A DNA stretch of 64,000 bases from Peptoniphilus harei. Lineage in GTDB: Bacteria; Bacillota; Clostridia; Tissierellales; Peptoniphilaceae. How positions within the stretch are numbered: the first letter of the stretch is position 1; every line of letters starts with the position of its first letter. The position numbers and the translations under genes were made by a program. The notes under the pieces were generated by a model. It was given only the letters and a program-made list of their open reading frames with translations. It was not told the DNA's origin and did not search any database. Below, one piece after another: positions 44,732-55,078 of this stretch. The stretch is taken from the NCBI RefSeq assembly GCF_900454685.1, contig NZ_UATM01000032.1:744001-808000 (forward strand), written 5' to 3'.

Positions 44732-44908
44732 ATGAGTACAATTAAAATAAAACTTGTAAAAAGTCCTATCGGTAAAGTGCCAAAACACAGAAAAACAATT
44801 AAAGCTCTTGGTTTCAAAAAAGTAAACCAAGTAATTGAAAAAAATGATACTCCTCAAATTAGAGGAATGTTAAAACAAGTCGATTATATGATCGAAGTAG
44901 TAGAATAA
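44732..44908 (+). CDS. rpmD: 50S ribosomal protein L30
   Basis: A 58-residue gene between rpsE and rplO with GGAGG upstream. Begins [19 protein letters not shown] and ends [10 protein letters not shown]; the family pattern of a short Lys-rich protein with [12 protein letters not shown] in the middle. Expected position and length for L30. Confidence 0.95.
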   Translation: MSTIKIKLVKSPIGKVPKHRKTIKALGFKKVNQVIEKNDTPQIRGMLKQVDYMIEVVE

Positions 44909-44921
44909 GGAGGTGTACCTA

Positions 44922-45371
44922 ATGAAGTTACATGACTTAAGACCTAACGAAGGCGGCGGAGTTAAAGCTAGAAAGAGAGTAGGTCGTGGAATTGGTTCCG
45001 GTACTGGTAAAACTTCCGGCAAGGGTCACAAGGGACAAAATGCTAGAAGTGGCGGCGGAGTAAGACCTGGATTTGAAGGTGGACAAATGCCACTATTCAG
45101 ACGTCTTCCTAAGAGAGGATTTACAAATATCTTTAAGAAAGAATATGCAGTATTAAACGTAGCTGATCTTAATGTATTTGAAGAAGGAACTGAAATCACT
45201 CCTGAATTCTTAATCGAAAATAAATATATTAAAGCTGGTAAGGCTAAAGACGGAATTAGAATCTTGGGAGATGGTGAATTAAATGTTAAATTAACTGTTA
45301 AAGCTCAGCATTTCTCAAAATCTGCTATAGAAAAAATTGAGGCTTGCGGAGGAAAGGCCGAGGTGATTTAA
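44922..45371 (+). CDS. rplO: 50S ribosomal protein L15
   Basis: 149 residues from the ATG at 44922 ([11 protein letters not shown]) behind AAGGAGGTG; an upstream in-frame GTG lies in that ribosome site. Glycine-rich [18 protein letters not shown] loop is characteristic. The stop overlaps the secY start (TAATG). Confidence 0.97.
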   Translation: MKLHDLRPNEGGGVKARKRVGRGIGSGTGKTSGKGHKGQNARSGGGVRPGFEGGQMPLFRRLPKRGFTNIFKKEYAVLNVADLNVFEEGTEITPEFLIENKYIKAGKAKDGIRILGDGELNVKLTVKAQHFSKSAIEKIEACGGKAEVI

Positions 45372-46651
45372 TGCTGTCCACTTTTAGAAATGCGTGGAAG
45401 GTTGAATCTCTTCGTAAGAAGATGCTCTTCACTCTTTTCATGCTTCTATTATATAGACTTGGATCACATATCGCCGTTCCTTATATGAACTCACAAGTGA
45501 TTTCACAAATCTTTTCAGGATCAGGCGGATCAATTTTTTCCTTCCTTGACCTAATGGCAGGAGGAAACTTTAGAAGATTTACTATTTTTGCTGCTAACAT
45601 TTATCCATATGTTACAGCATCAATCATACTTCAACTTTTGACAATTGCTATTCCATCCTTGGAATCTCTTGCAAAAGAAGGAGAAACTGGTAGAAAGGCT
45701 ATTGCAAAATACACTAGATACCTTTCTATTGTTATCGCTCTTATTCAAGCAATTGGTTATACTTTTGGTCTATTTAGACAAGCAGTTAACGCAACAAGTG
45801 CTATTGAATATGTAACTATTATCCTATCAATAGTTGCAGGTACAGCGATCTTAATTTGGATAGGAGAACAAATTACTGAACACGGAATTGGAAATGGTAT
45901 TTCAATATTAATTTTTGCAGGTATCGTTTCAAGATTCCCACTTGATATAGCTCAATCTGTTGCTCTTGTTAAGGCAGGAAAAGCTAGCCCAATCTTCTTA
46001 GTGCTATTTGTAATAATTGCAATCGCAATTGTTGCTTTTGTAGTAACACTTACTGAAGGTGAGAGAAGAATTCCTGTACAATATGCAAAGAGAGTTGTTG
46101 GTAGAAAGATGTACGGTGGCCAATCCACTCATATTCCTATTAAGGTTTTAATGACTGGTGTTATGCCAATTATCTTCGCTAACTCACTACTTGCTATTCC
46201 AGCAACTATTGCTATGTTTACAAGTGAATCAACTAGAAATTGGATTCAAAAATGGTTAACACCAGCTGGTGGACCAGGAGCTGTGCTTTATATAATATTT
46301 ACTGTAATTCTTATTGTATTCTTCACATTCTTCTACACTACAATCCAATTTAACACTGTTGAATACTCTAAGAACCTTCAAGCTAATGGTGGTTTTATTA
46401 GTGGTATTAGAGCAGGAAAACCTACAAGTGATTATTTAGGTAGAACTTTAAATAGATTAGTTATGCCGGGAGCAATTGCACTTTCTATACTTGCAGTTCT
46501 TCCAACAATCTTAACACTTATTTCAGGACTACAATTTAACTATGGTGGTACATCAATTATCATCGTTGTTGGTGTTGTGCTTGAAATTCACAGGGTGTTA
46601 GAACAACAATTAATCATGAGAAATTATCGTGGATTCTTAAAGAATAAGTAG
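45371..46651 (+). CDS. secY: Preprotein translocase subunit SecY
   Basis: 426 residues from the ATG overlapping the rplO stop, with GAGGTGATT upstream. Ten membrane helices. Conserved YRLGSHIAVPYMN near the start, EQITEHGIGNGISILIFAGI, RIPVQYAKR (cytosolic loop) and HRVLEQQL near the end. Forms the Sec channel with SecE and SecG; exports the pilins, adhesin and protease encoded earlier in the window. Confidence 0.98.
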   Translation: MLSTFRNAWKVESLRKKMLFTLFMLLLYRLGSHIAVPYMNSQVISQIFSGSGGSIFSFLDLMAGGNFRRFTIFAANIYPYVTASIILQLLTIAIPSLESLAKEGETGRKAIAKYTRYLSIVIALIQAIGYTFGLFRQAVNATSAIEYVTIILSIVAGTAILIWIGEQITEHGIGNGISILIFAGIVSRFPLDIAQSVALVKAGKASPIFLVLFVIIAIAIVAFVVTLTEGERRIPVQYAKRVVGRKMYGGQSTHIPIKVLMTGVMPIIFANSLLAIPATIAMFTSESTRNWIQKWLTPAGGPGAVLYIIFTVILIVFFTFFYTTIQFNTVEYSKNLQANGGFISGIRAGKPTSDYLGRTLNRLVMPGAIALSILAVLPTILTLISGLQFNYGGTSIIIVVGVVLEIHRVLEQQLIMRNYRGFLKNK

Positions 46652-46660
46652 GAGGTAATT

Positions 46661-47302
46661 ATGAAATTAGTTATATTGGGACCTCCAGGGGCCGGAAAAG
46701 GCACACAAGCTGAATATATTGTTGAAAAATACAATATCCCACACATTTCAACTGGAGATATCTTTAGAGAAAATATTAAGAACAATACTGAACTTGGAAA
46801 GAAAGCTAAGTCCTATATGGACAAGGGTCTTTTAGTTCCTGATGATCTTGTTATTGCACTTGTTGAAGACAGACTTAACAAGGAGGATGCTAAAGAAGGA
46901 TTTCTACTAGACGGTTTCCCAAGAACTGTAGCTCAAGCTGTTAGTCTTGACTCAATCTTAGACAAGAATGATGACAAGCTAACTAAGGTAATTAATATTT
47001 CTGTTGATCCAGAAATCTTAATTGAAAGAGCTGTTGGAAGACGTGTTTGTAAAACTTGTGGAATGACTTATCACGTTAAGTTCAATCCTCCAAAGGAAGA
47101 AGGAATTTGTGATAAAGACGGCACTAAGCTTATTCAAAGAGATGACGATACTGAAGAAACTGTAAAGACTAGAATTTCTGTTTACTTTGATCAAACAGCA
47201 CCTCTTATTGACTACTATAGAGCTCAAAATCTATTAATAGACATTGACGGTGCCAAGGATATTGATAAAGTATTTGACGATATAGTTATTGGTCTCGAAT
47301 AG
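46661..47302 (+). CDS. adk: Adenylate kinase
   Basis: 213 residues with P-loop GPPGAGKGTQAEYI, LDGFPRT, and a zinc-lid with CKTC and CDKD (Cys-Cys-Cys-Asp type). Catalyses ATP + AMP to 2 ADP. Next to secY as is usual; the methionine aminopeptidase gene often found after it is absent here. Confidence 0.97.
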   Translation: MKLVILGPPGAGKGTQAEYIVEKYNIPHISTGDIFRENIKNNTELGKKAKSYMDKGLLVPDDLVIALVEDRLNKEDAKEGFLLDGFPRTVAQAVSLDSILDKNDDKLTKVINISVDPEILIERAVGRRVCKTCGMTYHVKFNPPKEEGICDKDGTKLIQRDDDTEETVKTRISVYFDQTAPLIDYYRAQNLLIDIDGAKDIDKVFDDIVIGLE

Positions 47303-47305
47303 TTC

Positions 47306-47560
47306 ATGGATAAAACATTTAGTCTTTTGAAGGGACAAGTGGTAAGATCCAAAAAAGGTAGGGATGAGGGCAAGGTTTATATCATAATGGATATCATTGA
47401 TGATGACCTTCTCTTACTCGTTGATGGAAAACTAAGAAAGCTAGATCGACCAAAGAAAAAAAAGGTAAAACATCTTTATATATATAAGGATGTCATTGAT
47501 ACTGAGGTTAGTGACTTCAGCGACACCTATATTAGAAAGAAACTATTACCTTATAGCTAA
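47306..47560 (+). CDS. KOW-domain RNA-binding protein
   Basis: 84 residues. N-terminal KOW-like GQVVRSKKGRDEGKVYIIMDI followed by a basic patch (KKKKVKHLY). Short proteins of this kind lie between adk/map and infA in clostridial genomes, but their role is not established. Starts three bases after adk and probably uses coupled translation because no strong ribosome site is visible. Confidence 0.8.
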   Translation: MDKTFSLLKGQVVRSKKGRDEGKVYIIMDIIDDDLLLLVDGKLRKLDRPKKKKVKHLYIYKDVIDTEVSDFSDTYIRKKLLPYS

Positions 47561-47578
47561 AGGAGGATCCTTAATAAT

Positions 47579-47797
47579 ATGGCTAAAGAAGATGTAATTG
47601 AAGTAGAAGGCGTTGTTGTAGACGCTCTTCCTAATACTCATTTCAAGGTTGAACTTGAAAATGGACATATCATACTCGCTCATATTTCAGGTAAATTGAG
47701 AATGAATTATATTAGAATTCTTCCTGGTGATAAGGTGACAGTTGAGCTTTCACCTTATGATCTTACTCGAGGAAGAATAACTTGGAGAAAGAAATAA
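47579..47797 (+). CDS. infA: Translation initiation factor IF-1
   Basis: 72 residues with [24 protein letters not shown] OB-fold start ([14 protein letters not shown]), [17 protein letters not shown] and [16 protein letters not shown] upstream. Standard length. Confidence 0.97.
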   Translation: MAKEDVIEVEGVVVDALPNTHFKVELENGHIILAHISGKLRMNYIRILPGDKVTVELSPYDLTRGRITWRKK

Positions 47798-47819
47798 TCC
47801 AGAGTCAGGAGGCATTTAA

Positions 47820-47933
47820 ATGAAAGTAAGACCATCTGTAAAAAAGATGTGCGAAAAGTGCAAAATAATTAAAAGAAACGGAAAAGTAATGGTAATCTGT
47901 GAAAATCCGAAACATAAACAAAGACAGGGATAA
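47820..47933 (+). CDS. rpmJ: 50S ribosomal protein L36
   Basis: 37 residues starting [17 protein letters not shown]. The Cys-X2-Cys, then Cys, then His ([11 protein letters not shown]) is the zinc-binding L36. AGGAGG upstream; directly after infA as expected. Confidence 0.96.
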   Translation: MKVRPSVKKMCEKCKIIKRNGKVMVICENPKHKQRQG

Positions 47934-47944
47934 GGGAGGTAATT

Positions 47945-48307
47945 ATGGCTAGAATTTCCGGTGTTGATTTACCTAGAGAAAAAAGAGTTGAAATTGGACT
48001 CACATATATCTACGGTATTGGAAAACCCAGATCTCAAGAAATTTTAACTGCAGCTGGTATTGACTTTGACACTCGTGTTAAAGACCTTACAGAAGCAGAA
48101 CTTGCTAAAATTAGAGAAGAAATTGATAAGTACCACGTAGAAGGTGATTTACGTCGTGATGTTGCTATGAACATCAAGAGACTTCGTGAAATTAACTGCT
48201 ACCGTGGAAGAAGACATAAAGCTGGTCTTCCTGTAAGAGGACAAAAGACTAAGACAAATGCTAGGACAAGAAAAGGTCCTAAGAAACTTGTTTCTAAGAG
48301 TAAGTAA
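47945..48307 (+). CDS. rpsM: 30S ribosomal protein S13
   Basis: 120 residues with [14 protein letters not shown] at the start and [18 protein letters not shown] at the end. GGGAGG upstream. Head protein contacting the P-site tRNA. Confidence 0.98.
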   Translation: MARISGVDLPREKRVEIGLTYIYGIGKPRSQEILTAAGIDFDTRVKDLTEAELAKIREEIDKYHVEGDLRRDVAMNIKRLREINCYRGRRHKAGLPVRGQKTKTNARTRKGPKKLVSKSK

Positions 48308-48319
48308 GGGGGGACTTAA

Positions 48320-48715
48320 ATGGCAAAAAAACAAAAAGTTACACGTGCTAGAAGACGTGTACGTAAAAATATTGAAAAAGGCGAAGCACATATAGCTTCA
48401 ACATTTAACAACACTATGGTTACTCTTACTGATATTAACGGTAATGTTATATCTTGGGCTAGTGCTGGACAACTTGGATTTAGAGGTTCAAGAAAGTCTA
48501 CTCCTTTTGCAGCACAAGAGGCAGCACAAGAAGCAGCTGAAAAAGCTAAAGAACACGGACTAAAGAGCGTTGACGTATATGTTAAGGGTCCAGGTTCAGG
48601 AAGAGAAGCTGCAATTAGATCTCTTCAAGCATCAGGTCTTGAAGTAACAATGATTAAAGATGTTACTCCAATTCCTCACAATGGATGTAGACCACCAAAA
48701 CGTAGAAGAGTCTAA
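48320..48715 (+). CDS. rpsK: 30S ribosomal protein S11
   Basis: 131 residues with [24 protein letters not shown] start ([10 protein letters not shown]), [15 protein letters not shown] and [16 protein letters not shown]. rpsD (S4), which often follows in clostridia, is not present: rpoA comes next. Confidence 0.98.
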   Translation: MAKKQKVTRARRRVRKNIEKGEAHIASTFNNTMVTLTDINGNVISWASAGQLGFRGSRKSTPFAAQEAAQEAAEKAKEHGLKSVDVYVKGPGSGREAAIRSLQASGLEVTMIKDVTPIPHNGCRPPKRRRV

Positions 48716-48741
48716 ACTATTGACCGAGAAGGAGGGTACCC

Positions 48742-49689
48742 ATGATTGAAATTGAAAAACCTAGGATTAGTATTGAAGAATTAGATGAATCGGGTTTATA
48801 TGGCAAGTTTGTCGTTGAACCCTTAGAAGCTGGATTTGGTATCACTATTGGAAATTCCTTAAGAAGAGTGTTACTTTCCTCTCTACCAGGCGCAGCTGTA
48901 TCTTTTATCAATATACGTGGCGTTGAACATGAATTTGATACAATTCCAGGAGTATTGGAAGATGTACCTGAAATAGTTTTAAATATTAAATCTATAGTTT
49001 TAAAGATGACTGAAGATGAGCCTGTAAAACTAGTAATAGAAAAAAAGGGCAAGGGAGAAATTAAAGCCTCTGACATTGAACTTGCACCACATGTAAGTAT
49101 TATTAATCCAGATCAACATATAGCAACCCTAAATGATGATGCTGATTTTTATCTTGAAATGATGGTGGAAAAAGGAAGAGGCTACGAACCTTCTGAACTT
49201 AAAAAAGATGAAATAACTGAAATTGGAATTATACCTATGGATTCTAACTTCACTCCTGTAGAAAAAGTAAACTGGAAGGTTGAAAACACAAGAGTTGGAC
49301 AAAGGACAGACTACGATAGGTTAATCCTTGAAGTTACAACAGATGGTTCAATGAAGGCTGACGAAGCAACATCTCTTGCAGCAAAAATCTTAACAGAACA
49401 TCTTGAACTCTTCATTGGCCTAAAAGAACATGTCAGTGAAATCAACCTGATGGTTGAAAAAGAAGAGGATCAAAAGGAAAAAGTTCTCGAAATGACAGTT
49501 GAAGAATTAGACTTATCTGTAAGATCATTCAACTGCCTAAAGAGAGCAGGCATAAATAGTGTTGAGGAACTAACTAATAAAACTGAAAGTGAAATGATGA
49601 AGGTTAGAAATCTTGGTAGAAAATCTCTCCAAGAAGTAACTGAAAAACTTGACGAGTTAGGCTTAAGCCTCAAACCTGAAGAAGAATAA
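48742..49689 (+). CDS. rpoA: RNA polymerase alpha subunit
   Basis: 315 residues. N-terminal dimerisation domain with [20 protein letters not shown] and [13 protein letters not shown]; linker; C-terminal domain with [16 protein letters not shown] and [13 protein letters not shown], which binds activators and UP-element DNA. AAGGAGGGT upstream. Confidence 0.98.
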   Translation: MIEIEKPRISIEELDESGLYGKFVVEPLEAGFGITIGNSLRRVLLSSLPGAAVSFINIRGVEHEFDTIPGVLEDVPEIVLNIKSIVLKMTEDEPVKLVIEKKGKGEIKASDIELAPHVSIINPDQHIATLNDDADFYLEMMVEKGRGYEPSELKKDEITEIGIIPMDSNFTPVEKVNWKVENTRVGQRTDYDRLILEVTTDGSMKADEATSLAAKILTEHLELFIGLKEHVSEINLMVEKEEDQKEKVLEMTVEELDLSVRSFNCLKRAGINSVEELTNKTESEMMKVRNLGRKSLQEVTEKLDELGLSLKPEEE

Positions 49690-49699
49690 GGAGGACATT

Positions 49700-50041
49700 A
49701 TGGCAAAAAATAGAAAACTTGGCCGTAATTCAAGTCATAGAAAGGCAATGCTTAGAAACCTTGTTACTTCTCTCTTAGCTGAAGGTAGAATTGAAACTAC
49801 TCACACAAGAGCAAAAGAAGTTCAAAAAATTGCTGATCGTATGATTACACTTGGAAAAAGAGGCGATCTTCACGCAAGAAGACAAGCTTTAGCATATATT
49901 TATTCAGAAGATGTTGTTACAAAATTATTTGACGAATACGCAGAAAAATATGCTGACAGAAACGGTGGATACACTAGAGTTTTAAAGATGGGTCCAAGAC
50001 GTGGAGATGGCGCAGAAATTTCAATTATAGAATTAGTATAA
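49700..50041 (+). CDS. rplQ: 50S ribosomal protein L17
   Basis: 113 residues starting [18 protein letters not shown] and containing [16 protein letters not shown] ([13 protein letters not shown]). Last gene of the operon, terminator follows directly. Confidence 0.98.
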   Translation: MAKNRKLGRNSSHRKAMLRNLVTSLLAEGRIETTHTRAKEVQKIADRMITLGKRGDLHARRQALAYIYSEDVVTKLFDEYAEKYADRNGGYTRVLKMGPRRGDGAEISIIELV

Positions 50042-50070
50042 GGAAATCCAATGGGGTTTCCTTTTTTTTA
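50040..50070 (+). terminator. Terminator of the ribosomal super-operon
   Basis: AAGGAAATCC/GGGTTTCCTT (10 bp, one U-G) with AATG loop and a long T-run. Confidence 0.92.
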
Positions 50071-50088
50071 TAATTTTTTGGAGGTTTC

Positions 50089-50625
50089 ATGCTTTATAAA
50101 AAGATATACAAGTCTCTTTTGGGAGAAATTTTAATAATATTTGATGAAGAGAATTTACGTGGACTTTATCTAGAGAGTCAAAAAGAATTTGAAGATAAAT
50201 TAAAAGATGAAGAGATAAAATTTATTGAATTAAAATCATTAGATGATTTTGATGAAGAAAAATTTAAAATACTACGGCTTACAGAAGATTGGTTGGATAA
50301 ATATTTTGCTGGTAAGGATCCAGGCTTTCTTCCACCAATAAAAGTAAGTGGAAGTGAGTTTAGAAAAGACGTCTGGGAAGTCTTGCTTAAGATTCCCTAT
50401 GGGAAGACTTGGACCTATAAAGAAGTGGGAGAAGAATTACTTAAAAGCGGTAAGTATGAGAGAGTATCCAACCAAGCAGTTGGAGGAGCAGTAGGTCACA
50501 ATCCAATCTCCTTGATAATACCCTGCCATAGGGTAATAGGAAGTGACGGGAGTCTAAGAGGATATGCTGGGGGATTAGAGGTCAAGAGGAGGCTCTTGGA
50601 GCTTGAGGGGGATGGGGAAAAGTAA
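50089..50625 (+). CDS. ogt: Methylated-DNA--protein-cysteine methyltransferase (Ogt/MGMT)
   Basis: 178 residues, TTGGAGG upstream. The catalytic PCHRV motif (IIPCHRVIGSDG) accepts the alkyl group from O6-methylguanine onto Cys; the DNA-binding helix-turn-helix lies just before it (KEVGEELLKSGKYERVSNQAVG-type). The N-terminal half is a degenerate RNase H-like fold as in Ogt. It is a suicide protein for DNA repair. It has its own leader after the operon terminator. Confidence 0.94.
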   Translation: MLYKKIYKSLLGEILIIFDEENLRGLYLESQKEFEDKLKDEEIKFIELKSLDDFDEEKFKILRLTEDWLDKYFAGKDPGFLPPIKVSGSEFRKDVWEVLLKIPYGKTWTYKEVGEELLKSGKYERVSNQAVGGAVGHNPISLIIPCHRVIGSDGSLRGYAGGLEVKRRLLELEGDGEK

Positions 50626-50640
50626 AAAAAAAGATTTTTA

Positions 50641-51772
50641 AAAGATTTTATCTTTAATAAATTTATTTAAAGCCTAAGGCTTTTATTCTTCATATGGAGG
50701 GGACTTAGGGCGTTTCGATTCGCCCTTGTCCCCTCCATACCTCCCCTTACCACCCCCAACGACCTGGCAGGGGCTCGACCCTTTAATACGCAAAAAGCTC
50801 TCTGACTAAAAATTTCAAACTCGCTTCGCTCAAACAGTGAAATTTTTTTAACGTCTCCGAACTTTTTGCATACTGCATTATTAGCTTGCGGTATATTGGT
50901 AAAGTCTATGGACTAATCACACTTCAACAAGCTGGTGCACTCCATTAGTTTACGTCTTAAGTTTGAAGCTGTTATTTGTTAAGAAGTGATAAAAAATACC
51001 ATACTCACATTTAATTCTAAAGTCACAGTTTGTTGAGAAGTCATAAAAAATTCCATACTCACATTTAACTCTTAAGTCATAGTTTGTTACGGACTCACAA
51101 AAAAATACAACTTCACAAATAAATATGAAGTTATAAAAAGATGAAGCTTAATTATTTACTGGTTAAGTTTTTTTTGATGCAAAACTTTATTCGACTTATT
51201 AAGTATTGGTAAGTAACTCAACATAAATTAGGAACATTCTAGAGGTAAAACCGTGAACTAAGGTCGAGAAACCCCGTAAGGCAAGACAGCCGTCAAAAAA
51301 TTCAATGTGCTTGAGCAATTTATTGCTCAACCGATGAACCTTAAAGCGAAAAGGAGCGAAGCGAATTTTGAGTTGATTAGGTTCACGCGAAGCTCGCAAA
51401 TAAAAAATAGAGCCAGGACTTTCTGACTTTATTGATAAATTATTTTAAATTTTTAAAAGTTTGTAGCGAGCAAGTTTTGAATTTTTAGGATGGCTGCCGC
51501 TCGGGGTTGTTGGCAAAGGCCCCTGCCAGGTCGTTGAAGGTGTTGGGGGTGGTCCGGAGGGGGAAGGACCAATCGAAAGGTCACTTGTGCCCGAATGGGT
51601 ATAACCCCCTCCGGATAAAGAATAGTAAAGCTTAGCTTTACAAAGAGACTTTAAAGATGAAATCTTTTATTAGATTTTAAAGACGAAGTCTTTAATCATC
51701 TACTTCACGATGCCCCCTGCGTTCCGAATGGGTATACGCCCCACCAAAAGCAATTATAAAAGCAAAGCTTTT
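50641..51772. repeat. 1.1-kb non-coding region bounded by inverted repeats, with hairpins and tandem repeats
   Basis: No convincing gene. A left block (50694-50780) contains the hairpin ATGGAGGGGAC/GTCCCCTCCAT, then ACCACCCCCAAC and CAACGACCTGGCAGGGGC (50757-50774). A right block (51519-51614) is its inverse: GCCCCTGCCAGGTCGTTG (51519-51536), TTGGGGGTGGT and the hairpin CCGGAGGGGG/CCCCCTCCGG (51554-51614). Between them lie 54-bp tandem units (50977-51084) and a stem TTGAGCAA/TTGCTCAA near 51310. Short AAAG-type triloop hairpins occur at both ends. A minus-strand frame at 51199-51399 has no family resemblance and is not called. Confidence 0.75.
50977..51130 (+). repeat. 54-bp tandem repeats
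   Basis: Two close copies (50977-51030 and 51031-51084, starting TGTTAAGAAGTGATAAAAAA and TGTTGAGAAGTCATAAAAAA) followed by a degenerate third from 51085. Each ends with AGTCA(C/T)AGTT. Confidence 0.8.
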
Positions 51773-51796
51773 AAAATATTTTTCTCCCCCAACTAC

Positions 51797-51859
51797 TTGA
51801 AAAAATCTTTCCTTTGAGTTATCATATATGTATTAGCAGATGAGGCATGTGAGTGCTAA
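51797..51859 (+). promoter_or_regulatory. groESL promoter and CIRCE-like operator
   Basis: TTGAAA (51797-51802), a 17-base spacer and TATCAT (51820-51825) form the promoter. TTAGCAGAT-N9-GAGTGCTAA (51833-51859) is a CIRCE element, the HrcA repressor site, with a perfect right arm and a decayed left arm. Confidence 0.85.
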
Positions 51860-51892
51860 AAAATAAGATTAGATTTTAGGAGGCTTATATAA

Positions 51893-52174
51893 ATGAAGTT
51901 AAGACCACTTGATGATAAAATCGTCATTAAAAAGATTGAAAAAGAAGAAACTACTGCTTCTGGTATTGTTCTTCCTTCTTCAGCTAAGGAAGAATCAAAT
52001 ATCGCAGAAGTTGTTGCAACTGGCAACAAATTAGATACAGACGAAGAAATGAAGGGACTTGTTAAGGTTGGAGACAAGGTTATTTTCTCTAAATACGCAG
52101 GAAATGATATTGAACTTGACGACGAAAAGTACACTATAATTAAGTTCCAAGACATCTTGGCAGTTATTGAATAA
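51893..52174 (+). CDS. groS: Co-chaperonin GroES
   Basis: 93 residues with KLRPLDDKIVIKKIEKEE, TASGIVLPSSAKEE (mobile loop) and the end EKYTIIKFQDILAVIE. AGGAGG upstream. Caps GroEL; under HrcA/CIRCE control. Confidence 0.97.
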   Translation: MKLRPLDDKIVIKKIEKEETTASGIVLPSSAKEESNIAEVVATGNKLDTDEEMKGLVKVGDKVIFSKYAGNDIELDDEKYTIIKFQDILAVIE

Positions 52175-52184
52175 GACTTATTAA

Positions 52185-53822
<1,638 letters not shown>

Positions 53823-53827
53823 TGATA

Positions 53828-53978
53828 AGAAAAACCGAGACGAGTCTCGGTTTTTCTGGTTTTCACAGCGAATGCAAGCGTGAGCGACGCATGAGCTGAT
53901 GAAAAATCTTATCCAGCGAACGAAAAAAATGTGACCGAATAGGGAACATTTTTGAGTGAGTCGGATATCTTGAAACAA
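53828..53978 (+). repeat. Composite intergenic repeat, copy 3, starting with the groEL terminator
   Basis: The palindrome AAAAACCGAGAC-GA-GTCTCGGTTTTT (53828-53853) serves as the groESL terminator. R1 (53856-53916) and R2 (GTGACCGAATAGGGAACATT to GAGTCGGATATCTTGAAA) follow, in the same order as at 12777. Confidence 0.85.
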
Positions 53979-53995
53979 ATTAAATAAAAAAACAA

Positions 53996-54266
53996 AACGT
54001 AGTCTTAAAACCATAAGGCTACTTTTTTACGGTCTTCAAGCTGAAGGCGACTGAAAGGAGCCTGAAGCTATGAAGAACCTTATCCAGCGAGCGTAGAAAA
54101 TGCGAATGAATAATGTGCATTTTCAAGCGAGTCGGATTAAGTAAGCAAAGAAAAAGCATAATTAAAGGCAGTCACAAAGTTGACTGTCTTTTTAATTTAA
54201 GGTAAAGCTGATGAAGAACCTTATCCAGCTAAAAATTAAGGAACACAGATTTTCGACAAGCAAAAC
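53996..54266 (+). repeat. Further repeat modules and terminator-like hairpins
   Basis: Hairpin GTAGTCTT/AAGGCTAC (53998-54026); a variant R1-like block ending CCTTATCCAGCGAGCG (54028-54091); hairpin AAAGGCAGTCA/TGACTGTCTTT (54164-54192); an R1 end fragment (54204-54229); and an R3 copy (GGAACACAGATTTTCGACAA, 54240-54266). No gene is seen in the 497 bases between groEL and 54320. Confidence 0.75.
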
Positions 54267-54319
54267 TCAATCTATGTTTAAATCCCACCAATAAGAGTAA
54301 GAATATTATGAGGTGTTTT

Positions 54320-55009
54320 ATGAATATTAATTTTATTAAAGCTTTTAACGACAATTATATTTGGACTATTGAGAAGGATGGCAAGCTTATTGTTGTTGAT
54401 CCTGGCGATGCAGGTCCTGTTATAGATCATTTGAAGAATAAAAAACTTGACTATATAATTCTAACCCACAATCACATGGATCATGTTGGTGGTGTTGACG
54501 AGCTTAAGATAAAATACGGAGCCAAGGTTTATGGACCTACTGAAACCAGTGAATATAACGATGTGACTTTAAAGGATGGAGACGAATTTGAAATTTTCGG
54601 AGAAGACTTCAAGGTTATTTCCACAGGTGGCCACACTGAGGATCACATTTCTTATTTAGTTGATGGTAACTTATTCTGCGGCGATGCCCTCTTCCTAGCA
54701 GGTTGTGGCAGGGTCTTCACTAAGGACTATAAAAAAGCTTACGAAGGACTTAAGAAGTTAAAAAACCTAGCTGACGACACCGTGGTTTATCCTGCTCATG
54801 AGTATTCTCTTGCCAATTTAAAATTTGCCAAGTCTATAATTTCTAATGAGGACCTGGATAGGGAATATGAAAGGGTAAGGAAACTAAGAGATGAAGATAA
54901 AATTACACTTCCATCTACAATAGGAAAAGAGAAAAAAATAAATCCTTTCTTCTTGGCAAAGGACTTAGATGAGTTTATAGAATTTAGAAATAAAAAGGAT
55001 AATTTTTAA
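54320..55009 (+). CDS. Metallo-beta-lactamase fold hydrolase, glyoxalase II-like
   Basis: 229 residues from the ATG at 54320, which follows GAGGTG; an ATG at 54308 lacks a site. Metal ligands in THNHMDHVGG, plus FCGDALFLAGCGR and YPAHEY, which are the hydroxyacylglutathione hydrolase (GloB) pattern. The C-terminal substrate domain ends with EFIEFRNKKDNF. In this family it hydrolyses a thiol ester such as S-lactoylglutathione; low-GC anaerobes often lack glutathione, so the real thiol is uncertain. Confidence 0.85.
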   Translation: MNINFIKAFNDNYIWTIEKDGKLIVVDPGDAGPVIDHLKNKKLDYIILTHNHMDHVGGVDELKIKYGAKVYGPTETSEYNDVTLKDGDEFEIFGEDFKVISTGGHTEDHISYLVDGNLFCGDALFLAGCGRVFTKDYKKAYEGLKKLKNLADDTVVYPAHEYSLANLKFAKSIISNEDLDREYERVRKLRDEDKITLPSTIGKEKKINPFFLAKDLDEFIEFRNKKDNF

Positions 55010-55026
55010 GAAAAAATATGCAAAAG

Positions 55027-55064
55027 AAAAGTGCTGGCTATTACAAAAGCCAACACTTTTTTTA
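55027..55064. terminator. Bidirectional terminator
   Basis: AAAGTGCTGGCT/AGCCAACACTTT stem with A/T runs on both sides, placed between two convergent genes. Confidence 0.85.
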
Positions 55065-55078
55065 TTTTCAATATTTTA

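Noticed and set aside
50977..51130. CRISPR array
   Set aside because: The 54-bp units are directly adjacent with no spacers and no cas genes; the 12-bp repeats at 10.9 kb are coding.
51199..51399. 66-residue minus-strand frame in the 1.1-kb region
   Set aside because: No family likeness, no ribosome site seen, and the DNA pattern is better explained by hairpins and repeats.
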